From: Altererythrobacter sp. Root672
GTDB taxonomy: Bacteria > Pseudomonadota > Alphaproteobacteria > Sphingomonadales > Sphingomonadaceae
NCBI RefSeq assembly: GCF_001427865.1
Contig: NZ_LMHH01000001.1
Coordinates: 62,001 to 126,000 of the forward strand
Direction: 5' to 3'
Length of the DNA: 64,000 nucleotides
Shown in pieces: positions 1-8,367 of this stretch. The notes below the pieces were generated by a model. That model saw only the letters and a program-made list of their open reading frames with translations. It was not told where the DNA came from and did no database searches. The translations under genes and the position numbers were made by a program. Position 1 is the first letter of the stretch. Every line of letters starts with the position of its first letter.

Positions 1-236
1 CTGAGGATCTTGGCGGTGTCGGCCATGAACTTGACCCCGCAGAACGCGATCACGTCTGCATCGGTGTCGGCCGCCTTGCGGCTCAGCTCGAGCGAGTCGC
101 CGACGAAATCGGCGAGGTCCTGCAACTCGGGCCGCTGGTAGTAATGCGCCAGGATTACGGCGTTGCGCTCCTTGCGGAGGCGTTCGATTTCGGCGCGCAA
201 GTCGGCGCCGGTCGGGAGCTTGGTCTGGATGCTCAT
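1..236 (-). CDS. nadA: Quinolinate synthase NadA, N-terminal part (cut by window edge)
   Basis: Reverse translation from the ATG at 236 gives about 78 residues starting [10 protein letters not shown]. NadA hallmarks are visible: [15 protein letters not shown], then [12 protein letters not shown], then [14 protein letters not shown]. The last segment holds the first of the three cysteines that bind the 4Fe-4S cluster in this family. NadA condenses iminoaspartate with dihydroxyacetone phosphate to make quinolinate for NAD synthesis in the cytosol. The rest of the gene lies left of the window. It follows the membrane-protein gene on the same strand after 46 nt, so read-through is possible, but I see no functional link to that gene. 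Confidence 0.93.
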   Translation of the reverse strand, partial: MSIQTKLPTGADLRAEIERLRKERNAVILAHYYQRPELQDLADFVGDSLELSRKAADTDADVIAFCGVKFMADTAKIL

Positions 237-282
237 GATGCGGCCGAAATAGGCACCGAGGCCGGCCGCGGCAATAGCGTGT

Positions 283-1047
283 TCAAGGAGTTGCGAACGC
301 CGCCATGGGCCGTTCGGCGCCTGGCGTTCCGGCCAGGTACCATTCGGTGATGGAGTAGCCCGCCGGACTGTAGGCGATGAGGTCGGCAATGACTTGCAGA
401 ACGACCGAAACGCCGATGCCCCAGAACCACGCTGGATGGACGCGTCCGTAGCGCAGGATGTCGGCGATGATGCCCGCTCCGACGAACAGGACGAGGGGGA
501 CGAAGATCGAGGTGTACCAGGCGAAGGGGATGAACAATGGCATCGGCAGCAGCCGGCCAATGCCTGGTCCGCACAGCAGCGCCATGCCGCAGAACATCAG
601 CCGTCGGTGCCAGCTGGTATTGCGCCGCAGGGATATGGCCCAGGCGGTCAGGCCGGCAAATCCGAACAACTGCAGCGGATTGCTTATCAGGAACTGGTTC
701 TGGTCGAAGAACGGCGGGCCTCCACGCGACTGCATCGAATGGCGCATCACCAGCAGGCCCATGGCGACAACGAGCGGAACCCAGGCCGCTGCGAGCCACC
801 CGACGCGGCGGTGGAGAGCGATGTTGCCGCCGAAGATCAGCGTGTTCTGCAGCAGGTACAGGCCGAGCCAGGTCAGCATCACCACGCCGTGGGCGTGAAC
901 TACCAGAGGCGAGGACAGGCTCGAACGACCGAGCAGGAAATTGAGCGAGAAGCCGGCAAGGATGGTGGCCACCATGAGGCAGGCCATGATGAAGAAGAAC
1001 CGCGCTTCGCCACGCTCCGCACCGCGTGCAAAGGGAACACTAGCCAT
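283..1047 (-). CDS. Multi-pass membrane protein, function unknown
   Basis: 254 residues with about seven hydrophobic segments and short loops. The N-terminal half contains [19 protein letters not shown] and then ALHRRVGW. These spaced His, Trp and Gln residues recur in uncharacterised bacterial inner-membrane proteins and suggest haem or quinone contact, but that is speculation. The ATG at 1047 has a GGGGAG Shine-Dalgarno about ten bases upstream. It lies 65 nt downstream of the DUF4230 gene in the same direction. I cannot assign a substrate or a named family. Confidence 0.8.
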   Translation of the reverse strand: MASVPFARGAERGEARFFFIMACLMVATILAGFSLNFLLGRSSLSSPLVVHAHGVVMLTWLGLYLLQNTLIFGGNIALHRRVGWLAAAWVPLVVAMGLLVMRHSMQSRGGPPFFDQNQFLISNPLQLFGFAGLTAWAISLRRNTSWHRRLMFCGMALLCGPGIGRLLPMPLFIPFAWYTSIFVPLVLFVGAGIIADILRYGRVHPAWFWGIGVSVVLQVIADLIAYSPAGYSITEWYLAGTPGAERPMAAFATP

Positions 1048-1112
1048 CGACCGAACTCCCCGTCCGGCGACCCGGTGGGAGGAATATCAGCGCAATACCT
1101 TGCGGGCAACTA

Positions 1113-1805
1113 TCAGCGGGCCGGTAGCGCCTCTCCGTCGAAGCGGACATTGACGGTCACCTCGCCATAGCCTGCCACTTCGAGCGGGATGGCGAGGTTC
1201 TGGCGGATTGCGTCCTTCGCGGCCGAGCGGGCGAGGCCCATTAGGACCGGGTTTGCCGCCTGCTCCATCGCTTGCTGTTCGGCGAGGCGGGTGTTCTGGC
1301 GGGTGAGGTTGTCCTGCGCGTCGCGGCTGATCCACAGCCCCTCGCGAAGGTATTGCGCGCGACCCTCGTCGAGGTTGGGGCGGCCGACCGTGAGCGCGGG
1401 GAGTTGGACATCCATCGTCTTGGTCTCGGCATTCCAGCGCATCCGGTCGCGGCCCATCTTGGACAGGTCGAGCGTGTAGTCGACACGGGCCGGGATGACC
1501 GCGACCTGACGGCTCTGGATCGTGCCGAACAGGCGGCTGTCCCGGCTTGCCACGACCGGGGATAGTTGGGCCGAGAACACCGTCAGCCGGTTCTGCCGTT
1601 CGAACGCTACCAGGCTGGTCGCGATCGGATCGCCGAGGTTCCTCGGTCCGTAGGCGAGCCAGGCGAACCACAGTGCACCCGCCAGCGCGAGGATGAACAG
1701 CAGCCAGGGCACAGCCTGAATCCGGGCGAGCGGCTTATCCCGATGCAGTCCGTGCTGCATCCGGTCGCTCGATGTCTCGCGCTTGATCAGGTGCTGACTG
1801 TCCAT
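1113..1805 (-). CDS. DUF4230 domain-containing single-pass membrane protein
   Basis: 230 residues starting MDSQHLIKRE. One hydrophobic segment (about residues 32-52, VPWLLFILALAGALWFAWLA) follows a basic N-terminus. The rest is a probably periplasmic domain with the DUF4230 pattern (LTVFSAQLSPVV, then VIPARVDYTLDLSKM, then MDVQLPALTVGRPNLD). The start at 1805 is chosen because GGGAGAG sits just upstream; it overlaps the 3' end of the metallo-hydrolase gene by 19 nt, so the pair is probably translationally coupled. The reading frame stays open far upstream of 1805, but that part is antisense-like and lies inside the hydrolase. The biochemical role of DUF4230 is not established. Confidence 0.85.
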   Translation of the reverse strand: MDSQHLIKRETSSDRMQHGLHRDKPLARIQAVPWLLFILALAGALWFAWLAYGPRNLGDPIATSLVAFERQNRLTVFSAQLSPVVASRDSRLFGTIQSRQVAVIPARVDYTLDLSKMGRDRMRWNAETKTMDVQLPALTVGRPNLDEGRAQYLREGLWISRDAQDNLTRQNTRLAEQQAMEQAANPVLMGLARSAAKDAIRQNLAIPLEVAGYGEVTVNVRFDGEALPAR

Positions 1806-2659
1806 CTCTCTCCCGAACGCGCAACGCTGCCCCGCTGTTCCAGATCGAGCAGGTGCGCGCGGACCGATTGACCGGCGGCGGGCCACAATCTCGTGTCCAC
1901 GCCTTTGTACATCACTGGCACCAGTTCGGCTATTTCCTTGGGCCCCTGTTGCAGCAGCCGCAGGATCTGCCGTTCGCGCTGGCGCCGATGGCCGAGCATC
2001 CCGCGCACAAGCTGGCGGGGCCGCGTCACGGCCGGGCCGTGCGCCGGGTAGTAGATCCGATCGTGTCGTCCGTAGAGGCGATCGAGGCTGGTCAAATAGT
2101 CGGCCATGTCGCCGTCGGGTGGAGCGACGACCGTGGTCGACCAGCCCATGACATGGTCTCCGGTAAACAGCGCCTTGGTTTCTTCGAGCGCGAAACACAG
2201 GTGGTTGGAAGTGTGACCGGGCGTGGCGACGGCGGTGAGGGTCCAGTCGGGTCCGGACAGGCTTTCGCAGTCTGCGAGAACCCGGTCCGGGCGATAGTCG
2301 GTGTCGAAAGGGACGTCGGCCCGCGGCTCGTCGCTTTCCAGGACGAGCGGCGCGCAGCCGATGATGGGAGCCCTCCGGCTGGCGGCGAGCGGCGCGGCGG
2401 CAGGCGAATGGTCACGGTGGGTATGGGTGCAGCAGATCGCGAGCACCTCGGCGTCGCCGATCGCGGCTTCGAGTGCTGCGAGGTGTTCGGGCACGTCCGG
2501 TCCCGGATCGATGACCGCGACACCACCGCTGTCGCCGACGAGATAGGTTTGGGTCCCGGTGTAAGTGAACGGAGAGCCATTGGGCGCAAGCACGCGGCGT
2601 ACCAGCGGCTCGAGCTGTTCGCATTGCCCGGTGGGCCAGGGTCTGGGGGGCATCGCCAT
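1787..2659 (-). CDS. MBL-fold metallo-hydrolase with C-terminal winged helix (LACTB2-like)
   Basis: 290 residues. The metallo-beta-lactamase signature is THTHRDHSPAA (about residue 80). Further ligands are in ATPGHTSNHLCF and FTGDHVMGW, and a late HGP motif (YYPAHGPAVT) completes a two-metal site. The last 70 residues (RQRERQILRLLQQGPKEIAE onward) look like the winged-helix tail of the LACTB2/glyoxalase-II-like group, which includes RNA endonucleases and thioester hydrolases. No signal peptide is seen, so it is cytosolic. It heads a same-strand run into the DUF4230 gene, which it overlaps. The substrate is unknown. Confidence 0.88.
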   Translation of the reverse strand: MAMPPRPWPTGQCEQLEPLVRRVLAPNGSPFTYTGTQTYLVGDSGGVAVIDPGPDVPEHLAALEAAIGDAEVLAICCTHTHRDHSPAAAPLAASRRAPIIGCAPLVLESDEPRADVPFDTDYRPDRVLADCESLSGPDWTLTAVATPGHTSNHLCFALEETKALFTGDHVMGWSTTVVAPPDGDMADYLTSLDRLYGRHDRIYYPAHGPAVTRPRQLVRGMLGHRRQRERQILRLLQQGPKEIAELVPVMYKGVDTRLWPAAGQSVRAHLLDLEQRGSVARSGERWTVST

Positions 2660-2706
2660 ATTACCGCCTTGGCGCGCGCCTGCCGTGAAGTCGAGCGCCG
2701 CGGCGC

Positions 2707-3174
2707 TCAGAGTACGTTGACGGCCTTGCCCAGGCGATCGCGAAGATCGTGGACCGTCGTCGGATGCCCTTCGAACTGGCCCCGCGAGGCATCGTCGAGC
2801 CGTTGGATGCGAGCATAGAACCGGCGGCTGCGCTCTATCAGCTCGTTTACCGAAGGAGAGAGCAAGGCCAGCTGATCCGGGTCGGGCTCTGCCTGCGAGG
2901 GCGGAAGGTGGCCGTGACGTTGCAGCTGGATTGCCGAAAGCTCGCCCGCGAAATGCGCGCGCTGGTTCAGGAGCCAGGCGATAGCGTGCATCATCCGGGT
3001 GGTGGTCCGGAGAGCCTCACACGACAACGCAATGCGCGCGAGATCCTCGTCTTCGCTTACCGTGGTGATCCTGCCGGACAGGTCGAAAGTGTCGCGGGCC
3101 CTGTCGGCCAGCGCTAGCGCTTCGCCGTAGAGCGCGTCGACGATCGTCGGGTTGAGATCTGCAGTGTCTGCCAT
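2707..3174 (-). CDS. rcdA: DUF1465 family protein, RcdA-like ClpXP adaptor
   Basis: 155 residues matching the DUF1465/RcdA family: an N-terminal three-helix segment (VDALYGEALALADRARDTF), a central RMMHAIAWLLNQRAHFAGE, and a mobile charged C-terminus. In Caulobacter RcdA works with CpdR and PopA to deliver CtrA and other clients to ClpXP during the cell cycle; that role is carried over by family only. The promoter region carries a 15-bp inverted repeat (3185-3199). The neighbouring gene upstream on the same strand encodes a small DUF465 protein. Confidence 0.85.
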   Translation of the reverse strand: MADTADLNPTIVDALYGEALALADRARDTFDLSGRITTVSEDEDLARIALSCEALRTTTRMMHAIAWLLNQRAHFAGELSAIQLQRHGHLPPSQAEPDPDQLALLSPSVNELIERSRRFYARIQRLDDASRGQFEGHPTTVHDLRDRLGKAVNVL

Positions 3175-3184
3175 CGGCGTGCGA

Positions 3185-3199
3185 ATGTTACTCTAACAT
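3185..3199. promoter_or_regulatory. Inverted repeat upstream of rcdA
   Basis: ATGTTA-CTC-TAACAT forms a perfect 6-bp inverted repeat with a 3-base spacer, 11 nt upstream of the rcdA start. A second TTAG-containing half follows at about 3203. It could be an operator or a promoter element. It does not match the CtrA full-site spacing convincingly, so no regulator is named. Confidence 0.35.
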
Positions 3200-3284
3200 C
3201 AGTTAGCTGCGCCAGTTCCCAGCTGCGCCTTTTCCGCGGTTTGGGCGTCATGTCCCGCGAAGGCACGATCGGCGGGCGACGGAA

Positions 3285-3482
3285 TCAGGCGATGATGTCG
3301 GGCGTCAGGTAGTCTTCGATGATCGAGATCTGGTCCTTCAGCCGTAGCTTGCGCTTCTTCAGTCGTGCGATTTGCAGCTGATCCTGGGTGTTTGCCGCGG
3401 TCAGTGCGGCAATCGCCGCATCAAGATCGCGATGTTCGATTCGAAGCCCCGCCAGCCGCTTCCGCATTTCCTCTTCGGTCAC
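3285..3482 (-). CDS. DUF465 (YdcH-like) small protein
   Basis: 65 residues, almost entirely helical and charged: MTEEEMRKRLAGLRIEHRDL, then a C-terminal LKKRKLRLKDQISIIEDYL. That lysine-rich LKK-KLRLKD-I motif is the hallmark of the DUF465/YdcH family, small helical-hairpin proteins of unknown function. It lies 110 nt upstream of rcdA on the same strand. A second DUF465 gene stands divergently at 3667. Confidence 0.85.
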   Translation of the reverse strand: MTEEEMRKRLAGLRIEHRDLDAAIAALTAANTQDQLQIARLKKRKLRLKDQISIIEDYLTPDIIA

Positions 3483-3666
3483 GACCGGATCATCCCCTCA
3501 AAGCGTAATATCGATTTGTTTGACCGGCTCATCGCAGCCAGGGTTTGAAGACTTAAGGCTTCTGTGTTTTGATGACAATCGCGCGGCTCGCCGCCTAGAA
3601 GTGAGTCGCTGCTCCGGGTCTTGTCCCGTCGGGAGCTTTGCTCCCCAAAGGCAAAGGAGAACGCGA

Positions 3667-3822
3667 ATGGAATCCTCGCACGTCACAGCCCTTCAAGCGA
3701 AACACGAAGGGCTGGACCGCCGGTTGCGCGAAGAGATGAGCCGGCCTTCACCCGACAGTTCGATGATCCAAACGCTCAAGAAGCAAAAGCTCAAGGTAAA
3801 GGAAGAGATGGCGTTTAGCTGA
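3667..3822 (+). CDS. DUF465 (YdcH-like) small protein
   Basis: 51 residues starting MESSHVTALQAKHEGLD and ending in IQTLKKQKLKVKEEMAFS, again the DUF465 LKK-KLK-KEEM pattern. The ATG at 3667 has AAAGGAG eight bases upstream; longer in-frame starts have no comparable site. It is divergent from the other DUF465 gene, and the two share a roughly 180-nt intergenic region. The two copies share the family motif but differ clearly in sequence. Confidence 0.85.
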   Translation: MESSHVTALQAKHEGLDRRLREEMSRPSPDSSMIQTLKKQKLKVKEEMAFS

Positions 3823-3918
3823 CGACAGCTCTGCGCGGGTGACGGACTCGGGCAAAACAACTTTGTCCTGACCGTCGCCCGCATTTTCAAACTCGCGGCA
3901 ATGCGTTAACCGATAGGC

Positions 3919-6189
3919 ATGTCCGCCACCGCAGCCGCTCGCTCGATCCTCAATCAGCTTCACGATGTGATGGCCTCGCGCAGTCACGCGCAGGGGAAGC
4001 TCAACCAAGTTGTCGAGATCATCGGCGAGACGCTCGATAGCGAAGTGTGCTCGATCTACCTCCTGCGCGAAGGCATGCTCGAGCTTTTCGCCACGCGAGG
4101 CCTGAACCAGAGTGCGGTGCACGTCACGCGCCTCGGCATTGGCGAGGGGCTGACGGGGACCATCGCCCAGAACATCGAGACGTTGAACCTCGCGGAAGCA
4201 GCCACGCACCCTGAGTTCCAGTACGTGCCGGAAACGGGCGAAGAGAAGTTCCACTCTTTCGCCGGCGTGCCGATCGTGCGGCGCGAACGCTCGATCGGCG
4301 TTCTAACGGTCCAGCATGTCGAGCCTCGCCGATACGAGGAAGTTGAGGTCGAAGCCCTGCAGACCGTGGCCATGGTGCTGGCGGAGCTGATCCACAATGC
4401 CGGCCTTGCCGACGAGGAAGGCTCTACCGCCGCCGAGGCCGCCCATTCCGGGCAGGAGGTGCTGAGCGGCCTGCAACTGGTGAAGGGTCTAGCCTCGGGC
4501 CACGCCGTGTTTCACCAGCCGCGCATCAACATCGAACAGACCGTGGCCGAAGATACCGAGGCCGAGCGTCAGCGGGTCTATCTCGCGTTCGACAAGATGC
4601 GCGAACAGATCGAGCAGATGGCCGGCCAAGCCGAGTTCGGCGTCGACGGCGAGCACGAGCAAGTGCTCGAGACCTACAAGATGTTCGCCTACGACGAAGG
4701 CTGGAGCCGGCGCATCAACGAGGCGATCGATTCCGGACTGACGGCCGAGGCGGCGATCGAGCGCGTCCAGCAGCGCACTCGGATGCGCATGCGCGAAATC
4801 CAGGACCCGTTGCTGCAGGATCGGATGCACGACCTGGAAGACCTCGCAAACAGGTTGCTCAGGATCGTGTCCGGGCAACTCGGCACCGCGGCGACTGCGG
4901 GCTTGCACGGCGATTCGATTCTCATCGCCAAGAACCTGGGTCCGGCCGAGCTGCTCGAATACGACAAGCGCCGCCTGAAGGGCGTGGTGCTCGAGGAAGG
5001 CTCGCTCACAGCGCACGTGGTGATCGTGGCTCGGGCCATGGGTATTCCCGTGCTCGGCCGCGTGCGCAACGCGCGGGGCCTGATCCGCGACGGCGATCTT
5101 CTCCTGCTCGACGGGGATGCCGGGCAACTCGCTATCCGGCCGGCGCAGCAGGTACTCGACGCATTCGAGACTCGCTTTGCCCGCAACCGGGAGAAGCAGG
5201 CGACGTACGCCGCGATGCGCGATGTCGAGCCGTTCACTCGCGATGGCACCCGCATCGAGGTCATGATGAACGCGGGCCTGCGCGACGATATTCCGATGCT
5301 GAGCCTGACCGGCGCCGATGGCATCGGGCTGTTCCGCACCGAGTTCCAGTTCCTGGTTTCCGCCGCGCTGCCTCAGCGCGATCGACAGACGCGCCTCTAT
5401 CGCGACGTTCTCGAAGCCGCGGGCGACAAGCCGGTGATCTTCCGCACCGTCGATATCGGTGGCGACAAGTCTCTGCCGTACCTGCGCAGCGAAAGCAGTC
5501 GCGAGGACGAGAACCCGGCCATGGGCTGGCGGGCTCTACGCCTGGCGTTGGAACGTGAAGGGCTGCTCAAGGTCCAGGCGCGGTCGCTGATCGAAGCCGC
5601 TGCCGGCCGCTGTCTCAACGTGATGTTCCCGATGGTCTCGGAACCGTGGGAGTTCGAGGCGGCGCGCGCGGTGTTCGAAAGCCAGGTCGCGTTCCTGCGG
5701 CAGTGCCGCAAGACGCTGCCCGAAGCGATCCGTTATGGCGTCATGCTCGAAGTACCCTCGCTCGCCGAGATGCTCGACGTGCTGGTGCCGCGCGTGTCGT
5801 TCATCTCGATCGGGACGAACGACCTTACGCAGTTCCTGTTCGCCGCCGATCGCGCCAACCCGAAGCTGGCGGAGCGTTATGACTGGGTAAGCCCGGCCAT
5901 CCTGCGTTTCTTGCGGCGGGTCGTGTTGGGCACGATCGGCCATCCGGTTCAGCTGGGCGTGTGCGGCGAAATGGGTGGAAGGCGGCTGGAGGCGCTGGCC
6001 TTGCTTGGCGTCGGCCTGCGGCGCCTTTCGATCACCCCTGCGGCGGTGGGTCCGATCAAGGAACTCGTCCGCAAGGTCGACATGAACGAGATTGGGGAGG
6101 CCATGACCGGCTGGCTCGCCAATCCGCCCCCGGATATGCGCGTGGCGCTGCAAAAATGGGCCGAAGAGCGCGAAATCGAGGTCGAATAA
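3919..6189 (+). CDS. ptsP: Phosphoenolpyruvate-protein phosphotransferase PtsP (EI-Ntr)
   Basis: 756 residues, the usual length for EI-Ntr. An N-terminal GAF domain (about 15-165; SEVCSIYLLR, GEGLTGTIAQ, SFAGVPIVRRERSIGVL) is followed by the PEP-utiliser N-domain. The swivelling domain has the phospho-histidine motif SLTAHVVIVARAMGIPV (His366). The C-terminal PEP-binding barrel has GADGIGLFRTEFQF, GTNDLTQFLF and VCGEMGG. EI-Ntr takes phosphate from PEP and passes it to NPr and EIIA-Ntr to regulate nitrogen, potassium and envelope functions rather than import sugar. Its partner proteins are not in this window. Confidence 0.95.
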   Translation: MSATAAARSILNQLHDVMASRSHAQGKLNQVVEIIGETLDSEVCSIYLLREGMLELFATRGLNQSAVHVTRLGIGEGLTGTIAQNIETLNLAEAATHPEFQYVPETGEEKFHSFAGVPIVRRERSIGVLTVQHVEPRRYEEVEVEALQTVAMVLAELIHNAGLADEEGSTAAEAAHSGQEVLSGLQLVKGLASGHAVFHQPRINIEQTVAEDTEAERQRVYLAFDKMREQIEQMAGQAEFGVDGEHEQVLETYKMFAYDEGWSRRINEAIDSGLTAEAAIERVQQRTRMRMREIQDPLLQDRMHDLEDLANRLLRIVSGQLGTAATAGLHGDSILIAKNLGPAELLEYDKRRLKGVVLEEGSLTAHVVIVARAMGIPVLGRVRNARGLIRDGDLLLLDGDAGQLAIRPAQQVLDAFETRFARNREKQATYAAMRDVEPFTRDGTRIEVMMNAGLRDDIPMLSLTGADGIGLFRTEFQFLVSAALPQRDRQTRLYRDVLEAAGDKPVIFRTVDIGGDKSLPYLRSESSREDENPAMGWRALRLALEREGLLKVQARSLIEAAAGRCLNVMFPMVSEPWEFEAARAVFESQVAFLRQCRKTLPEAIRYGVMLEVPSLAEMLDVLVPRVSFISIGTNDLTQFLFAADRANPKLAERYDWVSPAILRFLRRVVLGTIGHPVQLGVCGEMGGRRLEALALLGVGLRRLSITPAAVGPIKELVRKVDMNEIGEAMTGWLANPPPDMRVALQKWAEEREIEVE

Positions 6190-6282
6190 GAGGACCAAGA
6201 GCGAACGCGCCTTGACTTGCGGCGCGCGGCCTTCTCTCTGTCGATTTCAGGTTCGCAAGGACCAGCGTAGAGCTGGAGTAGA

Positions 6283-7173
6283 ATGGCAGACGAAATCCCA
6301 GACGAGGCAGCAGTGCAGCCGGCAACCGATGGCGTCGGTGCGCAATTGCGTGCCGCCCGCGAGAAGCTTGGGCTGACTCTTAAGGAAGTCGCCGCCGAGA
6401 CGCGAATTCCGCTGCGACATCTCGAAAAGATCGAGGTGGGTGATTTCGCCGCTTTGCCTGCGCGGACTTACGCCGTGGGCTTCTCGCGCAACTACGCCAA
6501 GCTCGTCGGCCTCAACGAAGAAGACGTGGTCGAAATGGTGCGGGCCGAGCTCGACGCGCAGGAGCCGCGGCAGCGGCCTCGGCCGACGACCTTCGAACCG
6601 GGGGATCCCGCCAGGGTGCCTTCGCGCTCGCTCACCTGGGTTTCGATCCTGGCCGTCGTGCTGGTGCTGGCCGGTCTGTTCTTCGCCGCGCGTACGTTCT
6701 TTGCTCCGGCCGCCGAATTGCCGTCGCTGGTCGATCAGGAACAGGCCGAACGCGAAGCAGCTGCTGCAAGCCAGCGCGCGGCAGCGACGACGCCCGCACT
6801 GGTTGCGCCCGTGGCAGGCCCGGTGGTGTTCACGGCGCTTGAAGATGGCATCTGGGTGCGGTTCTCCGACGCGTCGGATACGCAGCTCATGCAGAAGCTG
6901 ATGGCGAAGGGCGAGACTTACGCAGTTCCCCCAGACGCAGAGGGCCCGCAGCTGTGGACCGGGCGGCCGGATGCGCTGGCGATAACGGTCGGCGGCAGGG
7001 CAGTGCCCAAGCTGGCGGAGGACGATCAGGTCATGAAGAACGTGCCGGTCAGCGCAGAAGCGCTTCTGGCTCGCGCCCAGGCAGCGCCTGCTCCTGGTGC
7101 GACGCCGGCTCCTACCGTTGCTCCGACAGGTGGGCTTCCGGCTCCCGCGCCATCGCCGTCGCCCACAGCCTAG
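6283..7173 (+). CDS. rodZ: RodZ-like cytoskeletal helix-turn-helix membrane protein
   Basis: 296 residues with RodZ architecture. A cytosolic HTH_25 domain (about 16-90; VGAQLRAAREKLGLTLKEVA, then PLRHLEKIEVGDF, then TYAVGFSRNYAKLVGL) is followed by a basic linker. A single transmembrane helix (about 117-139) and a periplasmic DUF4115-type domain (WVRFSDASDTQLMQKLMAKG) come next, and the C-terminus is rich in Pro and Ala. RodZ anchors MreB filaments to the inner membrane during cell elongation. It stands between ptsP and the tol-pal-type gene, all on the plus strand. Confidence 0.88.
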   Translation: MADEIPDEAAVQPATDGVGAQLRAAREKLGLTLKEVAAETRIPLRHLEKIEVGDFAALPARTYAVGFSRNYAKLVGLNEEDVVEMVRAELDAQEPRQRPRPTTFEPGDPARVPSRSLTWVSILAVVLVLAGLFFAARTFFAPAAELPSLVDQEQAEREAAAASQRAAATTPALVAPVAGPVVFTALEDGIWVRFSDASDTQLMQKLMAKGETYAVPPDAEGPQLWTGRPDALAITVGGRAVPKLAEDDQVMKNVPVSAEALLARAQAAPAPGATPAPTVAPTGGLPAPAPSPSPTA

Positions 7174-7290
7174 CCGGGCGTTCGCCTCGACAACCGAATC
7201 CCGCATTGGCACAATGACCGCGGAGGCAGTTCAGCCGCGGTTCGACTTCCATTCCGCATGACCGCGATGAAACGCGACGAGAGGGAACAA

Positions 7291-8367
7291 ATGCAAGTTA
7301 CGAGGAGCCGTTTCGGCGCCACCCGCAAGACGATCACCGCTCTGCTTTTGGCAGGCATGAGCACGGCGGCGTTGCTGCCGGTTCCTGCCGCGGCGCAGGA
7401 CGATGCGCGGATGCGCAAAATCGAATCCGAATTGAAGGCTCTGCAGCGGGCCGTATTCCCGGGCGGTGACGGGCGCTATTTCGCGCCAGAAGTCGACACC
7501 ACGACGCCTCAGCCAGCGCGGCCCGGCGCCAACACCACACCTTCGGGCAGCGCGTTGACCGATGTGCTGCAGCGGCTCGACTCGCTCGAAGCCCAGTTGG
7601 CGCGGCTGACCGCCCGCAGCGAGGAAAACGCTAACCACCTGGCGAAGCTGGAGGCCGACCTCAAGGCAGTGCAGGCATCGTCGGCGGAGCTACCGGTGCA
7701 GACGGCGCTAAGTCCCTCCACCTCGGCCGCGCAAGGCGCTGGCCCACGCCCCGGAACTTCCGCTCCCGCAACAACACCTCCGCGCGCTGGAGCGCCGACC
7801 CCGACGCCGACGCCGGCAGCGACGACGACCGGGCGGACAGGGAACCTTCCGACCGGCAGCGCCACGCGCACGAACACACCCACTCCGACGCCTGCGCCCG
7901 CCACCAGCGCCAATCGCAACGGCCCGTCGGCAGGCCGCCTGGCAGCCGTCCGCGCGATCACCAAGCCTGCGACTGCCGACGCCGCAGAGGACGAATACAA
8001 CTACGGCTATCGCCTGTGGGAAGCCGGGTTCTTCCCCGAAGCGCAGCAGCAGCTGGCGCTCTACGTGGAGAAGTATCCGCGTCACGCCCGCATCAGCTTC
8101 GGCCGCAACCTGCTCGGTCGTGCCTACCTCGACAATGGCCAGCCGCGCGAAGCGGCAACGCACTTTTTCGAGAACTACCAGTCCGACAAGCAGGGCGCGC
8201 GTGCGGGCGACAGCCTGTTGTTCCTCGCCGATTCAATGATCGCGATTAATGACAAGAACCGCGCCTGCATCGCGCTCGCTGAGTTCAGCGACAGCTACCC
8301 GGCGCTCGCGACGGGCCGGCTGAAGGAGCAGTATGACCGCACCAAGAGCAAGGTCTCCTGCAGCTGA
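7291..8367 (+). CDS. Periplasmic Tol-Pal coordination protein (YbgF/CpoB-like)
   Basis: About 358 residues. A signal peptide (RKTITALLLAGMSTAALL, cleavage after AAA) leads into a coiled-coil segment (ARMRKIESELKALQRAVF, then DVLQRLDSLEAQLARLTARS). A low-complexity Thr/Pro/Ala linker (about residues 140-215) and C-terminal tetratricopeptide repeats follow (YNYGYRLWEAGFFPEAQQQL, then RNLLGRAYLDNGQPREAATH). This is CpoB/YbgF architecture, which couples peptidoglycan synthesis to outer-membrane constriction. The start at 7291 is preferred over 7258 because GAGAGGGA lies seven bases before it. It overlaps tilS by 35 nt, matching the frequent ybgF-tilS order in alphaproteobacteria. Confidence 0.82.
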   Translation: MQVTRSRFGATRKTITALLLAGMSTAALLPVPAAAQDDARMRKIESELKALQRAVFPGGDGRYFAPEVDTTTPQPARPGANTTPSGSALTDVLQRLDSLEAQLARLTARSEENANHLAKLEADLKAVQASSAELPVQTALSPSTSAAQGAGPRPGTSAPATTPPRAGAPTPTPTPAATTTGRTGNLPTGSATRTNTPTPTPAPATSANRNGPSAGRLAAVRAITKPATADAAEDEYNYGYRLWEAGFFPEAQQQLALYVEKYPRHARISFGRNLLGRAYLDNGQPREAATHFFENYQSDKQGARAGDSLLFLADSMIAINDKNRACIALAEFSDSYPALATGRLKEQYDRTKSKVSCS

